From JBBIGV01 sp037447335 (lineage in GTDB: Bacteria; Bacteroidota; Ignavibacteria; Ignavibacteriales; Ignavibacteriaceae): a DNA stretch of 19,643 bases. Shown here piece after piece: positions 7,947 to 14,974 of the stretch. The position numbers and the translations under genes were made by a program. Position 1 is the first letter of the stretch, and each line of letters starts with the position of its first letter. The stretch spans positions 1-19,643 of the forward strand of contig JBBIGV010000067.1 in NCBI GenBank assembly GCA_037447335.1, read 5' to 3'. The notes below the pieces were generated by a model. That model saw only the letters and a program-made list of their open reading frames with translations. It had not been told where the DNA came from and did no database searches.

Positions 7947-10193
7947 TTACCGAAGAGTTCATTCATAGTCTTTATATTTTTTTTATGCCCCCATATTCTA
8001 TCCCAGTGGGAGTTTAGGTATCCGGATTTTCCCTCTGATTATATTAACGATTTGATCTTTATAAATGAGAATAAAGGATTTTTTGTTAATAATGGGGGAA
8101 GTATTTTGATAAGCACCAACAGCGGAAACTCGTGGAAAATTGCTGCTCATTTTCAGCGGAATGTTTTTTCAAAAATTAAATTTTTAGATGAGAAAACCGG
8201 TTATGCAGTTTCACCTCATTCTGTTATCGGAGATACTGTTCAATTTGTGGTCACAAACGATGGCGGTCTAAATTGGAATTCGTTAAACATAAATATGTCC
8301 GTTGCTATAGATTTTCTTCCTCTTTCTAATACCGATTTTCTTAAATCTAATCGGGTATCTTTTGCATGGTTAAATTTTGCTATCGAAAGATACAATATTT
8401 CATCGGGAAATTGGCAACCTGTTTATGATATCCCAAGGTTTTGGGATGGGCATATGTGGGTAGCTTATGGTGATATAATTCAATTTCAGCAGTTGTCTGG
8501 GAGGATTCTTTCATTAGGGTCCAGCCATTTAGCCAAAAATGCCGGTATAATTTCTGACTCTGTTTCTTTTTTCTTACAATCAATAGATAATGGATTTACC
8601 TGGGATACATTATGGTGTGGATTACCATATATGGCGTATACATTTCACTTTACAAATGATAGCGTTGGCTGGTTAGGTCTTGAGTATAACAAATTATATA
8701 AAACAACAAACGGTGGGATAAGCTGGTTTGAGCAATACTCCGAGCAGTTCTCTGATAATCATATTCAGTCGATTCATTCTATAGATAATGATCACATTTT
8801 TGCAGTCAGTCAGAACGGTAAAGTCATTTATTCTAATGATGGTGGTAACAACTGGCAATTCAGTCAAGTTGAAGATCTAAATTCCAGTATCTCAAAAATA
8901 TGTTTTCTCAACCAGAATAATGGATTTATTGCAGGAAACGATCTCTGGAGAACAACAAATGGCGGTGCAAGCTGGTCTAGAGTTAGTAATTCATTAAAAG
9001 GTATTTTTTGGAAAATTGATTTTGCTGATGAAAACCATGGAATGGCAATAGGCGAACATATCTATAGAACTACTGATGGAGGTTATTCATGGAATATTGC
9101 GAAAGCAGGAAGTTTCCAATTTTCCGGAATAGATATGCTCGATAATTTGAATACATGGGTGGTTGGATATGACTCTATTTATAGAACTAATGATGCGGGT
9201 AATTCTTGGTCAGCCTTTAAAATAAATGACAATATTCAATATATAAGGGGAATAAAATTTCTTGATTATAATACCGCGGTGCTTTACGAAGTTATCGAAA
9301 ACCTTAATGACACAACTTATAATTACGTTACAACTGATGGTGGTGTTAGCTGGAAGAGGTATCCGATTACTAATCAACAGCACATAACATCATATTTTAA
9401 AGTGAAATTTACCGACAGATCTCATTTGTGGTTTGTGAATCAGCAAGGAGTTTGGCTTTCAAGAGATACTGCAAAAACCTGGGAGTTTAATCCTATGATG
9501 TTTGGTTCCTTTGACTCGGCATTTGATTTTGCTGATTCCCTATACGGTTGGTTCGCTGTAAGTGATGGTCAACAAGAAACAATGAAGTTTACTTCTGATG
9601 GGGGAAATTTTTGGGAAACCGTGAATAAACCTTATTCTAATCAGTCTATGGATCTTTTAATTTTAGGTAAGGATTATAATGATAGTTATGTTATTCTTGC
9701 TGCGGGATATGGTGGTACGTTATTTAAGTTTAATGAGGGTGGTTCGTTAGGAGTAATAGAAACCACATTTACACAAAATGCCCTATTTTCTTTTGCTTCT
9801 TTTCTGGCAGGGGACAGATTACACGTATGGGTTGCCGGCGAGGGAATGACTCTTCTTCACTCAACTTTTCTAATAACAGATATTAAAAATTATTCGGTTG
9901 ATAAAGATTTTTCATACCATCTTGCTCAGAATTACCCTAATCCATTCAACACAAGCACAATAATTAATTTTACTATACCTTCCGTCATGTCAACCGAGTG
10001 GAGAAATCTTAAAGTGCAGCTTAAGGTATATGATATACTTGGCAATGAAGTGGCAACACTGGTAGATGGTTTCAAAGATGCAGGTTATCATTCTGTTGAG
10101 TTTAATGCCGCAGGATTATCAAGCGGTGTTTACTTCTATAAATTACAGGCAGGTGATTTTTCTGATACAAAAAAAATGTTATTGCTGAAATAG
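7944..10193 (+). CDS. Secreted YCF48/BNR-like repeat protein with T9SS sorting domain
   Basis: A 749-residue exported protein starting with TTG at 7944. The signal peptide is short and hydrophobic (SSFIVFIFFLCPHILS). About eleven propeller-type repeats follow, each ending in a variant of T-x-D/N-G-G-x-x-W (for example RTTNGGASW, RTTDGGYSW, TTDGGVSW), like the YCF48/photosystem-assembly and sortilin-type repeats. The number suggests two propellers. The C-terminal ~92 residues (658-749) are a type A sorting domain with YPNPFNTST and the end TKKMLLLK. It is probably co-transcribed with the preceding gene and may be its functional partner. These repeat families are common in Ignavibacteria surface proteins, with no assigned ligand. 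The domain architecture is clear; the function is unknown. Confidence 0.85.
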   Translation: MLPKSSFIVFIFFLCPHILSQWEFRYPDFPSDYINDLIFINENKGFFVNNGGSILISTNSGNSWKIAAHFQRNVFSKIKFLDEKTGYAVSPHSVIGDTVQFVVTNDGGLNWNSLNINMSVAIDFLPLSNTDFLKSNRVSFAWLNFAIERYNISSGNWQPVYDIPRFWDGHMWVAYGDIIQFQQLSGRILSLGSSHLAKNAGIISDSVSFFLQSIDNGFTWDTLWCGLPYMAYTFHFTNDSVGWLGLEYNKLYKTTNGGISWFEQYSEQFSDNHIQSIHSIDNDHIFAVSQNGKVIYSNDGGNNWQFSQVEDLNSSISKICFLNQNNGFIAGNDLWRTTNGGASWSRVSNSLKGIFWKIDFADENHGMAIGEHIYRTTDGGYSWNIAKAGSFQFSGIDMLDNLNTWVVGYDSIYRTNDAGNSWSAFKINDNIQYIRGIKFLDYNTAVLYEVIENLNDTTYNYVTTDGGVSWKRYPITNQQHITSYFKVKFTDRSHLWFVNQQGVWLSRDTAKTWEFNPMMFGSFDSAFDFADSLYGWFAVSDGQQETMKFTSDGGNFWETVNKPYSNQSMDLLILGKDYNDSYVILAAGYGGTLFKFNEGGSLGVIETTFTQNALFSFASFLAGDRLHVWVAGEGMTLLHSTFLITDIKNYSVDKDFSYHLAQNYPNPFNTSTIINFTIPSVMSTEWRNLKVQLKVYDILGNEVATLVDGFKDAGYHSVEFNAAGLSSGVYFYKLQAGDFSDTKKMLLLK
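10020..10154 (+). repeat. Sorting-domain block, copy 2 (45 codons)
   Basis: This is the second copy of the block at 7760-7894, identical in protein and 129 of 135 bases identical in DNA. The flanks differ: the 3' tail encodes GDFSDTKKMLLLK here against GSFTETKKMMLLR in copy 1. The 5' flanks, from the YPNPFN motif to the block, also differ in sequence and length. Confidence 0.9.
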
Positions 10194-10234
10194 AAATTGA
10201 AAAAACAATCTGAATTAGCTTAAAGTGAGTAACT

Positions 10235-10480
10235 ATGAAGACAAAATTTACAATCCCTCAGGTGGACAGTCCCCTCCCGGGAGGGGTGAGGGGTGGGTTA
10301 GTAACATTAAAAATATATGATGTGCTTGGAAAAGAAGTTATAACACTCGTTAACGAAGAAAGACCTGCTGGAAGTTACGAAGTTGAATTTAATGCTGCCG
10401 GATTACCAAGCGGTGTTTACTTTTACAGATAAACAACAGGAAACTTTGTAGAAACTAAGAAATTAATGCTGATGAAATAG
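10235..10480 (+). pseudogene. Decayed sorting-domain fragment with internal stop
   Basis: The frame encodes KTKFTIP, then a repeat-derived insertion, then LKIYDVLGKEVITLVNEE and AGLPSGVYFYR. A TAA at 10430-10432 interrupts it. The frame then continues as TTGNFVETKKLMLMK to a TAG at 10478-10480. Sorting domains of this kind normally have YFYRLTTGNF, so a single TTA-to-TAA change explains the stop. The YPNPFNP motif and any passenger protein are missing, and the fragment begins almost exactly in the sorting domain, so it cannot be a working exported protein. It could be the last remnant of a third tandem gene, or a domain fragment moved by recombination. The 65-codon front part might still be translated, but there is no sign of use. 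Confidence 0.8.
10269..10299 (+). repeat. G-rich palindromic repeat with a G-quadruplex motif
   Basis: A perfect 16-base palindrome, CCCCTCCCGGGAGGGG, occupies 10271-10286. It is followed by TGAGGGGTGGGTT. From 10279 the plus strand has four G-runs (GGG, GGGG, GGGG, GGG) separated by loops of 1, 3 and 1 bases, a textbook short-loop G-quadruplex motif. In the fragment's reading frame it encodes roughly PLPGGVRGGL, inserted between TIPQVDS and the VTLKIYD strand of the sorting domain without a frameshift. A related core occurs at 1422-1435. Confidence 0.7.
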
Positions 10481-10930
10481 TGAATAACTTCAAGGTTTAT
10501 GCTGCGTTAAAGAATCAGCAGTCCTTGAAAATTAGAATTCGCATCCATGCTAACCTTCGAGATTTCGGTGAGAATAAAATGCGCTTACCTCGAAGGTTTA
10601 GCCGAAATTAAAAAATTATCTGACGTTCCGGATCGACAAACACAGGATGTGATAAATTTTAAATTCCTGTTGTAAATAAATCAACACATTTTTATTTTAG
10701 ATACGGAACAGAATAATTTCTGTTATCACTCCGCTTTAATCTTCTCCTGACTGTTCCTTTTAAAATTGTTATAAAAGATTTTCCGCATACTGTACATAAA
10801 AATCAACGGCGGTTCATCATGCTGCGATGAGCCTGCTTTGTAATGTAGTTGTGCAGCGAATAAATAATGCAGTTAAAAAACTGCCTAAAAATTCCTTTCC
10901 GGTAAAAGGAAAGAGAGAGGAGATCTTTGT
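10481..10930. other. Stem-loop-rich non-coding region upstream of the cupin gene
   Basis: 450 bases without a convincing gene. Stems seen by eye: TTCAAGG 10489-10495 with CCTTGAA 10523-10529, enclosing TGCTG 10500-10504 with CAGCA 10516-10520; ACCTTCGAG 10553-10561 with CTCGAAGGT 10589-10597; ATTTCGG 10562-10568 with CCGAAAT 10602-10608; AACAGAA 10707-10713 with TTCTGTT 10718-10724 (loop TAAT); GGTTCATC 10811-10818 with GATGAGCC 10826-10833 (one G-T pair); GCAGTT 10869-10874 with AACTGC 10879-10884; CTTTCC 10895-10900 with GGAAAG 10908-10913. The last two sit just before the ribosome site of the cupin gene. The region may be a structured leader or RNA, or a mosaic of small palindromic repeats. 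Confidence 0.5.
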
Positions 10931-11305
10931 ATGAGAAGGAGAATGGTAATAACTATTCTGTTTACAGCCGCACTGTTATTCCTCTTCAATGGTATCACTA
11001 ATGCTCAGGAGGGTAAATCCAAAGACGACTGGAAAGTGCTAAAGCTGGAAAATGAGCATGTTCGTGTAGTAGAAGTAACGCTTCAGCCCGGTCAGAAAAC
11101 CGACGCCCATACCCATCCATCTCATTTTATTTATGTGTTCAAAGGTGGAAAAATAGAAGTCGACATGGTTGAAGGGGACACACAAATATGGGAACTGCCG
11201 GATGGTGAGGTTATGTGGAGCGACCCCGAAGGAATGCACGTAACAACCAACGTAGGTGATACGCCCGTAAAATTCCTGCTGGTAGAATTACCTAAACTGA
11301 AGTAA
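10931..11305 (+). CDS. Exported single-domain cupin protein
   Basis: A 124-residue protein with a signal peptide (MRRRM, hydrophobic core to about residue 20, likely cut after TNA at 25) and one cupin barrel. The first cupin motif is GQKTDAHTHPSHFIYVFKGG, giving metal-ligand candidates His60, His62 and His65. The second is GMHVTTNVG, with His103. The glutamate usual in cupin motif 1 is absent, as in the HxHP-x-H type of small periplasmic cupins. It would act in the periplasm or on the surface; the substrate is unknown. AGGAG at 10918-10922 lies eight bases before the ATG, and a strong terminator follows, so it is probably a single-gene unit. Its leader is rich in stem-loops, which could regulate it. 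Confidence 0.82.
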   Translation: MRRRMVITILFTAALLFLFNGITNAQEGKSKDDWKVLKLENEHVRVVEVTLQPGQKTDAHTHPSHFIYVFKGGKIEVDMVEGDTQIWELPDGEVMWSDPEGMHVTTNVGDTPVKFLLVELPKLK

Positions 11306-11325
11306 CAACAGAACATTATGGTATT

Positions 11326-11362
11326 AATCCCGTCCTGGTTTAATTAAGGACAGGATTTTTTT
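11326..11362 (+). terminator. Intrinsic terminator after the cupin gene
   Basis: AATCCCGTCCT at 11326-11336 pairs with AGGACAGGATT at 11347-11357 over eleven positions with one C-A mismatch. The loop is ten bases and a T-run follows to 11362. It lies 20 bases after the cupin stop. On the minus strand it also ends the long Rnf cluster region but has no T-run on that side. Confidence 0.85.
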
Positions 11363-11380
11363 ATATCCTCACCGGTTGAT

Positions 11381-11839
11381 TCAAACAGGTAAAGTTCTTG
11401 TTATCTTTTTTATCCACTTGTGAAATTTGTGTATGCTTCCGGTATCCTTCTGGTACATCAAAATGCACTCACCGTGAAATAACATCATACCATTTGATCC
11501 TGCAAGCTCAACAGCTTCTTTAGAACCGGCGCCCTGCTGAAGCCATACTTTTTTTATATCGAGTTCAATTGATTCCTTAATTACCTTTAACGCAGACTGC
11601 GGGCTTGTTACTACTATTATTCCCGAAGGGATTATAGGAAGAGACTTTACATATGGATAACACTTTTCGCCATTCACATTCTCAAGTGACGGATTAACAG
11701 GATAAACATTATAACCTTTGGTCTTCATTTCATTGTAGATCACATTACCAAATTTTTTATTGTTACGTGATACACCGGCAACAGCGAAAGAATCCCCTGA
11801 AAGGAATTCTTCTATATCTTTTAATGTGAATTCTTTCAT
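11381..11839 (-). CDS. CoA-binding domain protein (YccU-like)
   Basis: A 152-residue protein with a single Rossmann-type CoA-binding domain, as in YccU and the N-terminal part of ADP-forming acyl-CoA synthetases. It shows FAVAGVSRNNKKFGNVIY (nucleotide-binding loop, about residues 18-35), GYNVYPVNPS (42-51), the strand GIIVVTSP and the KVWLQQGAGS loop. It has no catalytic ligase domain, so it is more likely a CoA-sensing or binding accessory than an enzyme. It starts three bases after the rseC stop and is the last gene of the Rnf cluster. That position may be only operon read-through. The family function is not known. Confidence 0.85.
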   Translation of the reverse strand: MKEFTLKDIEEFLSGDSFAVAGVSRNNKKFGNVIYNEMKTKGYNVYPVNPSLENVNGEKCYPYVKSLPIIPSGIIVVTSPQSALKVIKESIELDIKKVWLQQGAGSKEAVELAGSNGMMLFHGECILMYQKDTGSIHKFHKWIKKITRTLPV

Positions 11840-11842
11840 TTC

Positions 11843-12283
11843 TTATTCTTCCATATCAAATTTTACGGTTATGATCTCCGGCATTGAGTAATCGGTTTGC
11901 TTTTTAAGTTTTGAGTATATAATTACTGCTAAGTAATAAGCCGCCAGCATTGAAGCGCCTAACAGCGAAGAAAGTAATTCTTTGTTTGAATCAAAGTAAT
12001 TTATTCCGAACATTATCCCGGCAATCAGAAGCAGAAGCGGAAAACCGTACAGAAAAAATGAGGCTGCGAGTAATTTACTTCCACCGACAGAGATTCTTAC
12101 AGAGTCTCCCGGTTTTACGCCAAAAGGATCGCGAACAGTTAATGATCTTTTTTTGCTGCCTGAAGGACTGCAGTAAATCTTTGCACTGCAATCTTCACAG
12201 CTTTCATTCATCAGCAGATCAATAATCGCTGTTCCATTTTCAGCCGATATTACAATACCTTCCTCAATTAATTCTTCTTTCAT
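11843..12283 (-). CDS. rseC: RseC/MucC-family membrane protein
   Basis: A 146-residue protein of the RseC family. The N-terminal half is cytoplasmic and holds the cysteine set C29-x2-C32-x5-C38 (CEDCSAKIYC). Two hydrophobic helices follow, near residues 71-93 and 104-121 (LLAASFFLYGFPLLLLIAGIMF and LLSSLLGASMLAAYYLAVII, each at most 20-22 long as read here in part). In E. coli RseC is linked to the Rsx (Rnf) complex that keeps SoxR reduced. Here it is 13 bases after rnfB, which supports the same partnership: perhaps it takes electrons from, or stabilises, the Rnf complex. No soxR gene is in view. The call is good; the exact role is inferred. Confidence 0.85.
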   Translation of the reverse strand: MKEELIEEGIVISAENGTAIIDLLMNESCEDCSAKIYCSPSGSKKRSLTVRDPFGVKPGDSVRISVGGSKLLAASFFLYGFPLLLLIAGIMFGINYFDSNKELLSSLLGASMLAAYYLAVIIYSKLKKQTDYSMPEIITVKFDMEE

Positions 12284-12296
12284 ACAAAATCAAAGT

Positions 12297-13133
12297 TTAA
12301 TTTATCGCTTCTTTAACGGTATGTTCTTCAACGTGATTATACATATCAATGGCTTTGGTAGTACACTTATCGAGCGGTATTTTTGAAATTTCCAGCTTAT
12401 TATAATCAATAACCGCGAGGTTATCAATCATCACAATACCGCCATCGGATTTACGTGCACATATCTGGCAGCCTATACAAGCAGCTTTACAGACCTTTCT
12501 GGCTGTTTTGGGATCATCATGATTCCTGCAGAAAACAAAGACCAGTCTATCGGCAGGATGTATTTCGATAATACCTCTTGGACAAGCTTTAACGCATAAG
12601 CCGCATCCTGTACAAAGTTCATCAATAATAACAGGCAGTCCGTTTTCGTTCATATACATTGCATTGAACCGGCAGGCATCAACACAGTCACCGCCGCCGA
12701 GGCAGCCATCCAGGCACAATTTATTTCCACCGGATACGAGCGCCTGCACTGCACAATTCTGCGGACCGTGGTAAAAGGAATTTTGTTTAAATGCTGCTTC
12801 TTCATTACCACCGCGGCAGAGCACACGGGCAACCATTTTTATGCTGCTTCCTGCTTCTATGCCGAGAATGGAAGCTGCTTCATCCAGCACTTCCTGCCCC
12901 CCAACTGTACATTTGCTTACATCAATTTTACCCTCAACAACTTTTGTTGCAAAGTCATAACATCCCGCACAACCGCATGCACCGCAATTTGCATTTGGCA
13001 ATGCTTCGTTTACATGGGCAATCTGAGGATTTTCTTCAACACGAAGTTTTTTATCGGCTAATGCCAGGGCACTTGCGAATAAGAATCCAAGTCCTCCCAT
13101 TGTTGATATGGCTATTATAAATACTGTATCCAT
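12297..13133 (-). CDS. rnfB: Rnf complex subunit B, iron-sulfur electron carrier
   Basis: A 278-residue subunit that accepts electrons from reduced ferredoxin. An N-terminal membrane anchor (about residues 3-25) comes first. The Fe-S domain follows with NCGACGCAGC (Cys50, 53, 58, plus Cys75). Then come ferredoxin-type motifs: Cys140/144/150/154, CTGCGLCVKACP (Cys174/177/180/184) and CKAACIGCQIC (Cys215/219/222/225). The set predicts several [4Fe-4S] clusters, as in the longer RnfB of anaerobes. It is the last rnf gene here, placed after apbE instead of next to rnfA, 40 bases after apbE and 13 before rseC. Nothing looks broken. Confidence 0.95.
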   Translation of the reverse strand: MDTVFIIAISTMGGLGFLFASALALADKKLRVEENPQIAHVNEALPNANCGACGCAGCYDFATKVVEGKIDVSKCTVGGQEVLDEAASILGIEAGSSIKMVARVLCRGGNEEAAFKQNSFYHGPQNCAVQALVSGGNKLCLDGCLGGGDCVDACRFNAMYMNENGLPVIIDELCTGCGLCVKACPRGIIEIHPADRLVFVFCRNHDDPKTARKVCKAACIGCQICARKSDGGIVMIDNLAVIDYNKLEISKIPLDKCTTKAIDMYNHVEEHTVKEAIN

Positions 13134-13173
13134 TATACTTTTCCTTCTGAAGAAACCCGAAAAATTTATTTTG

Positions 13174-14160
13174 TCAGTTGATAATATATTTACTGAACCC
13201 TGTTGAGTATGTTATCTTACCCTGTTCATCAATTATCATCGTTTCAGCATCATCTAAACTTTCAATAAGACTTAGCCCTTTAATCTTACCAAGAACAAAA
13301 ACAGCGGTTGCAAGACCATCGGCAAAAGCGTTGTCTTTGTGAATCACCGTTACACTTTGTAATCCCCTTGCCGGGTACCCTGAAAGCGGATCAATTATAT
13401 GATGGTAACGTAGCCCGTTAACTTCAAAGAACTGCTCATAATCGCCGGAAGTTGCAACAGACATATCATTTACATTCAGCTTATGAATTATATTTCTTTC
13501 CAAACGCGGATGCTGAACTCCGATCCTCCATCCAACTCCTGAAGTTTTAATATCACCACCGGCATTAACCATGAGATCATTAATGCCATGATCATTAAGA
13601 ATCCTAACTGCTCTGTCAACAGCATAACCTTTTGCCACAGCGCCAAAATTCAATCCGATGCCGGAGTGTCTTACAAAAATTTTTGTTTCATCAAGAGTAA
13701 TATTTTTCCAGCCGGATTTATTAAGATGTTCCGCGATTTTATCCTGTGCAGGTAATAATGGTGATTTATGATCGAACCCCCATACCTTAATCAATTCATT
13801 TATTCCGGCATCAAATGCACCATTAGAAATTCTGTTTAATGAATCGCAAAGCAGCAGCAAACCATAAAACTCATCATCAATATTAAAAATTGTATCATTA
13901 CTGTTATTTATATAATATACAGGACTCCCTTCAATGTGTGAAGAGAATTTTTTATCAATCCTTCTCATCTCTTCAAATGCGGCGGTAACGGCAATTCCGG
14001 CATTACTACTGTTTTCTCTTAATATAATTTCCACCGGTGTACCCATTATGATCTGAGTACGCTTTAATCCGGTCTGATCATTAATTAGCGATGTCGCAAG
14101 AAAAAAACCTGCCATGAACAAAGCCACAGAAAGCAATATTGAGAAAATTATCTGCTTCAT
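13174..14160 (-). CDS. apbE: FAD:protein FMN transferase (ApbE)
   Basis: A 328-residue periplasm-facing flavin transferase that moves FMN from FAD onto threonines of target proteins. An N-terminal hydrophobic segment (about residues 3-24) serves as signal or anchor; no lipobox cysteine is visible. Family motifs are GLNFGAVAKGYAVDRAV (169-185), NAGGD (199-203), SGDYEQFF (238-245), HHIIDPLSGYP (253-263) and the metal-site region NAFADGLATAVFVLG (277 on). Its natural substrates are RnfG and RnfD, both in this operon and both keeping a target motif, which explains its position. It begins 17 bases after the NusG-II gene. Confidence 0.94.
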   Translation of the reverse strand: MKQIIFSILLSVALFMAGFFLATSLINDQTGLKRTQIIMGTPVEIILRENSSNAGIAVTAAFEEMRRIDKKFSSHIEGSPVYYINNSNDTIFNIDDEFYGLLLLCDSLNRISNGAFDAGINELIKVWGFDHKSPLLPAQDKIAEHLNKSGWKNITLDETKIFVRHSGIGLNFGAVAKGYAVDRAVRILNDHGINDLMVNAGGDIKTSGVGWRIGVQHPRLERNIIHKLNVNDMSVATSGDYEQFFEVNGLRYHHIIDPLSGYPARGLQSVTVIHKDNAFADGLATAVFVLGKIKGLSLIESLDDAETMIIDEQGKITYSTGFSKYIIN

Positions 14161-14177
14161 TTTTAACTGTTTATAAT

Positions 14178-14924
14178 TCAGGTATATTCTATTTTTACCA
14201 AAACTTTATTCGGGGCGCATGCTAGCACATGGCCGTCATAAACTGCGTATCCGCTTTTTTTACATATTTGATTTTTACAGCAGGAAGAATGAATATGTGC
14301 AGCGCCGTTCCTGATACTGATTACCATTTTTCCAATTGCGCCGTGTAAGGTTATTTCTTTAAATGTTTTGTCAAGACTTATCTTATCAAAGATTCCTTTT
14401 TCGTTTTCGATAACAACGGTCTTTTCATTTTTATTCCCGAAGAGAGATTCCATAATAGAAGCGGAACGTCTCTCTGCAAAGAAAACATAACCGGCTTCCT
14501 TTGTTCTGATCTCATCCCGAAGAATAAGCAGCGGTGCGGTAAAATCATTCTCCGGTTCATAAATAAAATTCCGGCTGTCACTAATAAGCAGATCGCTTTC
14601 AACTTTATGCCCCAGCTTCGATAAACGGATCAGGAATTTTTTATCAATACGATTACCGGCAAATGGTAAGTAATCCGAATAATGCCGGCTGATAAAATTT
14701 TTCCAGTGATCATTTGCTGTTATCATCGGCAAAGAGGAAATTTTATATTTCCTGTTGATTACATTTAATAAAGACGTTACGACATTTTCTTCAGCCGGTA
14801 TAAATCCATAAACAGAAAAGTCATTTGACGCTTTTACAGAAGCCAGTTTTCCGGCTCCGATTCCGGCACTTAGCGCAATTGATGCAAGCCCTGCTGATTT
14901 CAAAAACGACCGACGCGTTATCAT
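14178..14924 (-). CDS. Tat-exported protein with C-terminal NusG domain II
   Basis: A 248-residue protein inside the Rnf operon, not one of the core subunits. It opens with a twin-arginine signal, TRRSFLK at residues 3-9, then a hydrophobic stretch to about 24. Residues 40-180 match no domain I recognise. The C-terminal ~65 residues look like the NusG domain II family found beside rnf and apbE genes in other bacteria: ITLHGAIGKMVISIRNG, then Cys215, Cys216, Cys221 and Cys236 in SSCCKNQICKK and LACAPNK. The cysteines could bind a metal or form disulfides after export. A folded, cofactor-bearing cargo is the usual reason for Tat export. It follows rnfA by 50 bases and precedes apbE by 17. The role is unknown; a maturation or periplasmic electron-transfer factor for Rnf is my inference. 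Confidence 0.75.
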   Translation of the reverse strand: MITRRSFLKSAGLASIALSAGIGAGKLASVKASNDFSVYGFIPAEENVVTSLLNVINRKYKISSLPMITANDHWKNFISRHYSDYLPFAGNRIDKKFLIRLSKLGHKVESDLLISDSRNFIYEPENDFTAPLLILRDEIRTKEAGYVFFAERRSASIMESLFGNKNEKTVVIENEKGIFDKISLDKTFKEITLHGAIGKMVISIRNGAAHIHSSCCKNQICKKSGYAVYDGHVLACAPNKVLVKIEYT

Positions 14925-14974
14925 TTTATTCTCTCTTTTCTTTTATATTTTTATTGATTAAACTCATTAAAATT

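Noticed and set aside
6713..10193. Regular recurring motifs that could suggest a CRISPR or tandem DNA repeat
   Set aside because: The recurrence is at protein level (D-G-G/N-G-x-x-W propeller repeats) with variable DNA and spacing, inside two continuous genes.
10480..10611. A 43-codon frame from a GTG overlapping the end of the sorting-domain fragment
   Set aside because: It runs through two inverted-repeat structures and is strongly basic with no known match; structure at the nucleic acid level explains the sequence better.
12768..13120. Overlapping plus-strand frames opposite rnfB, rich in Cys and His
   Set aside because: They are antisense to the conserved N-terminal Fe-S part of rnfB and show no family features.
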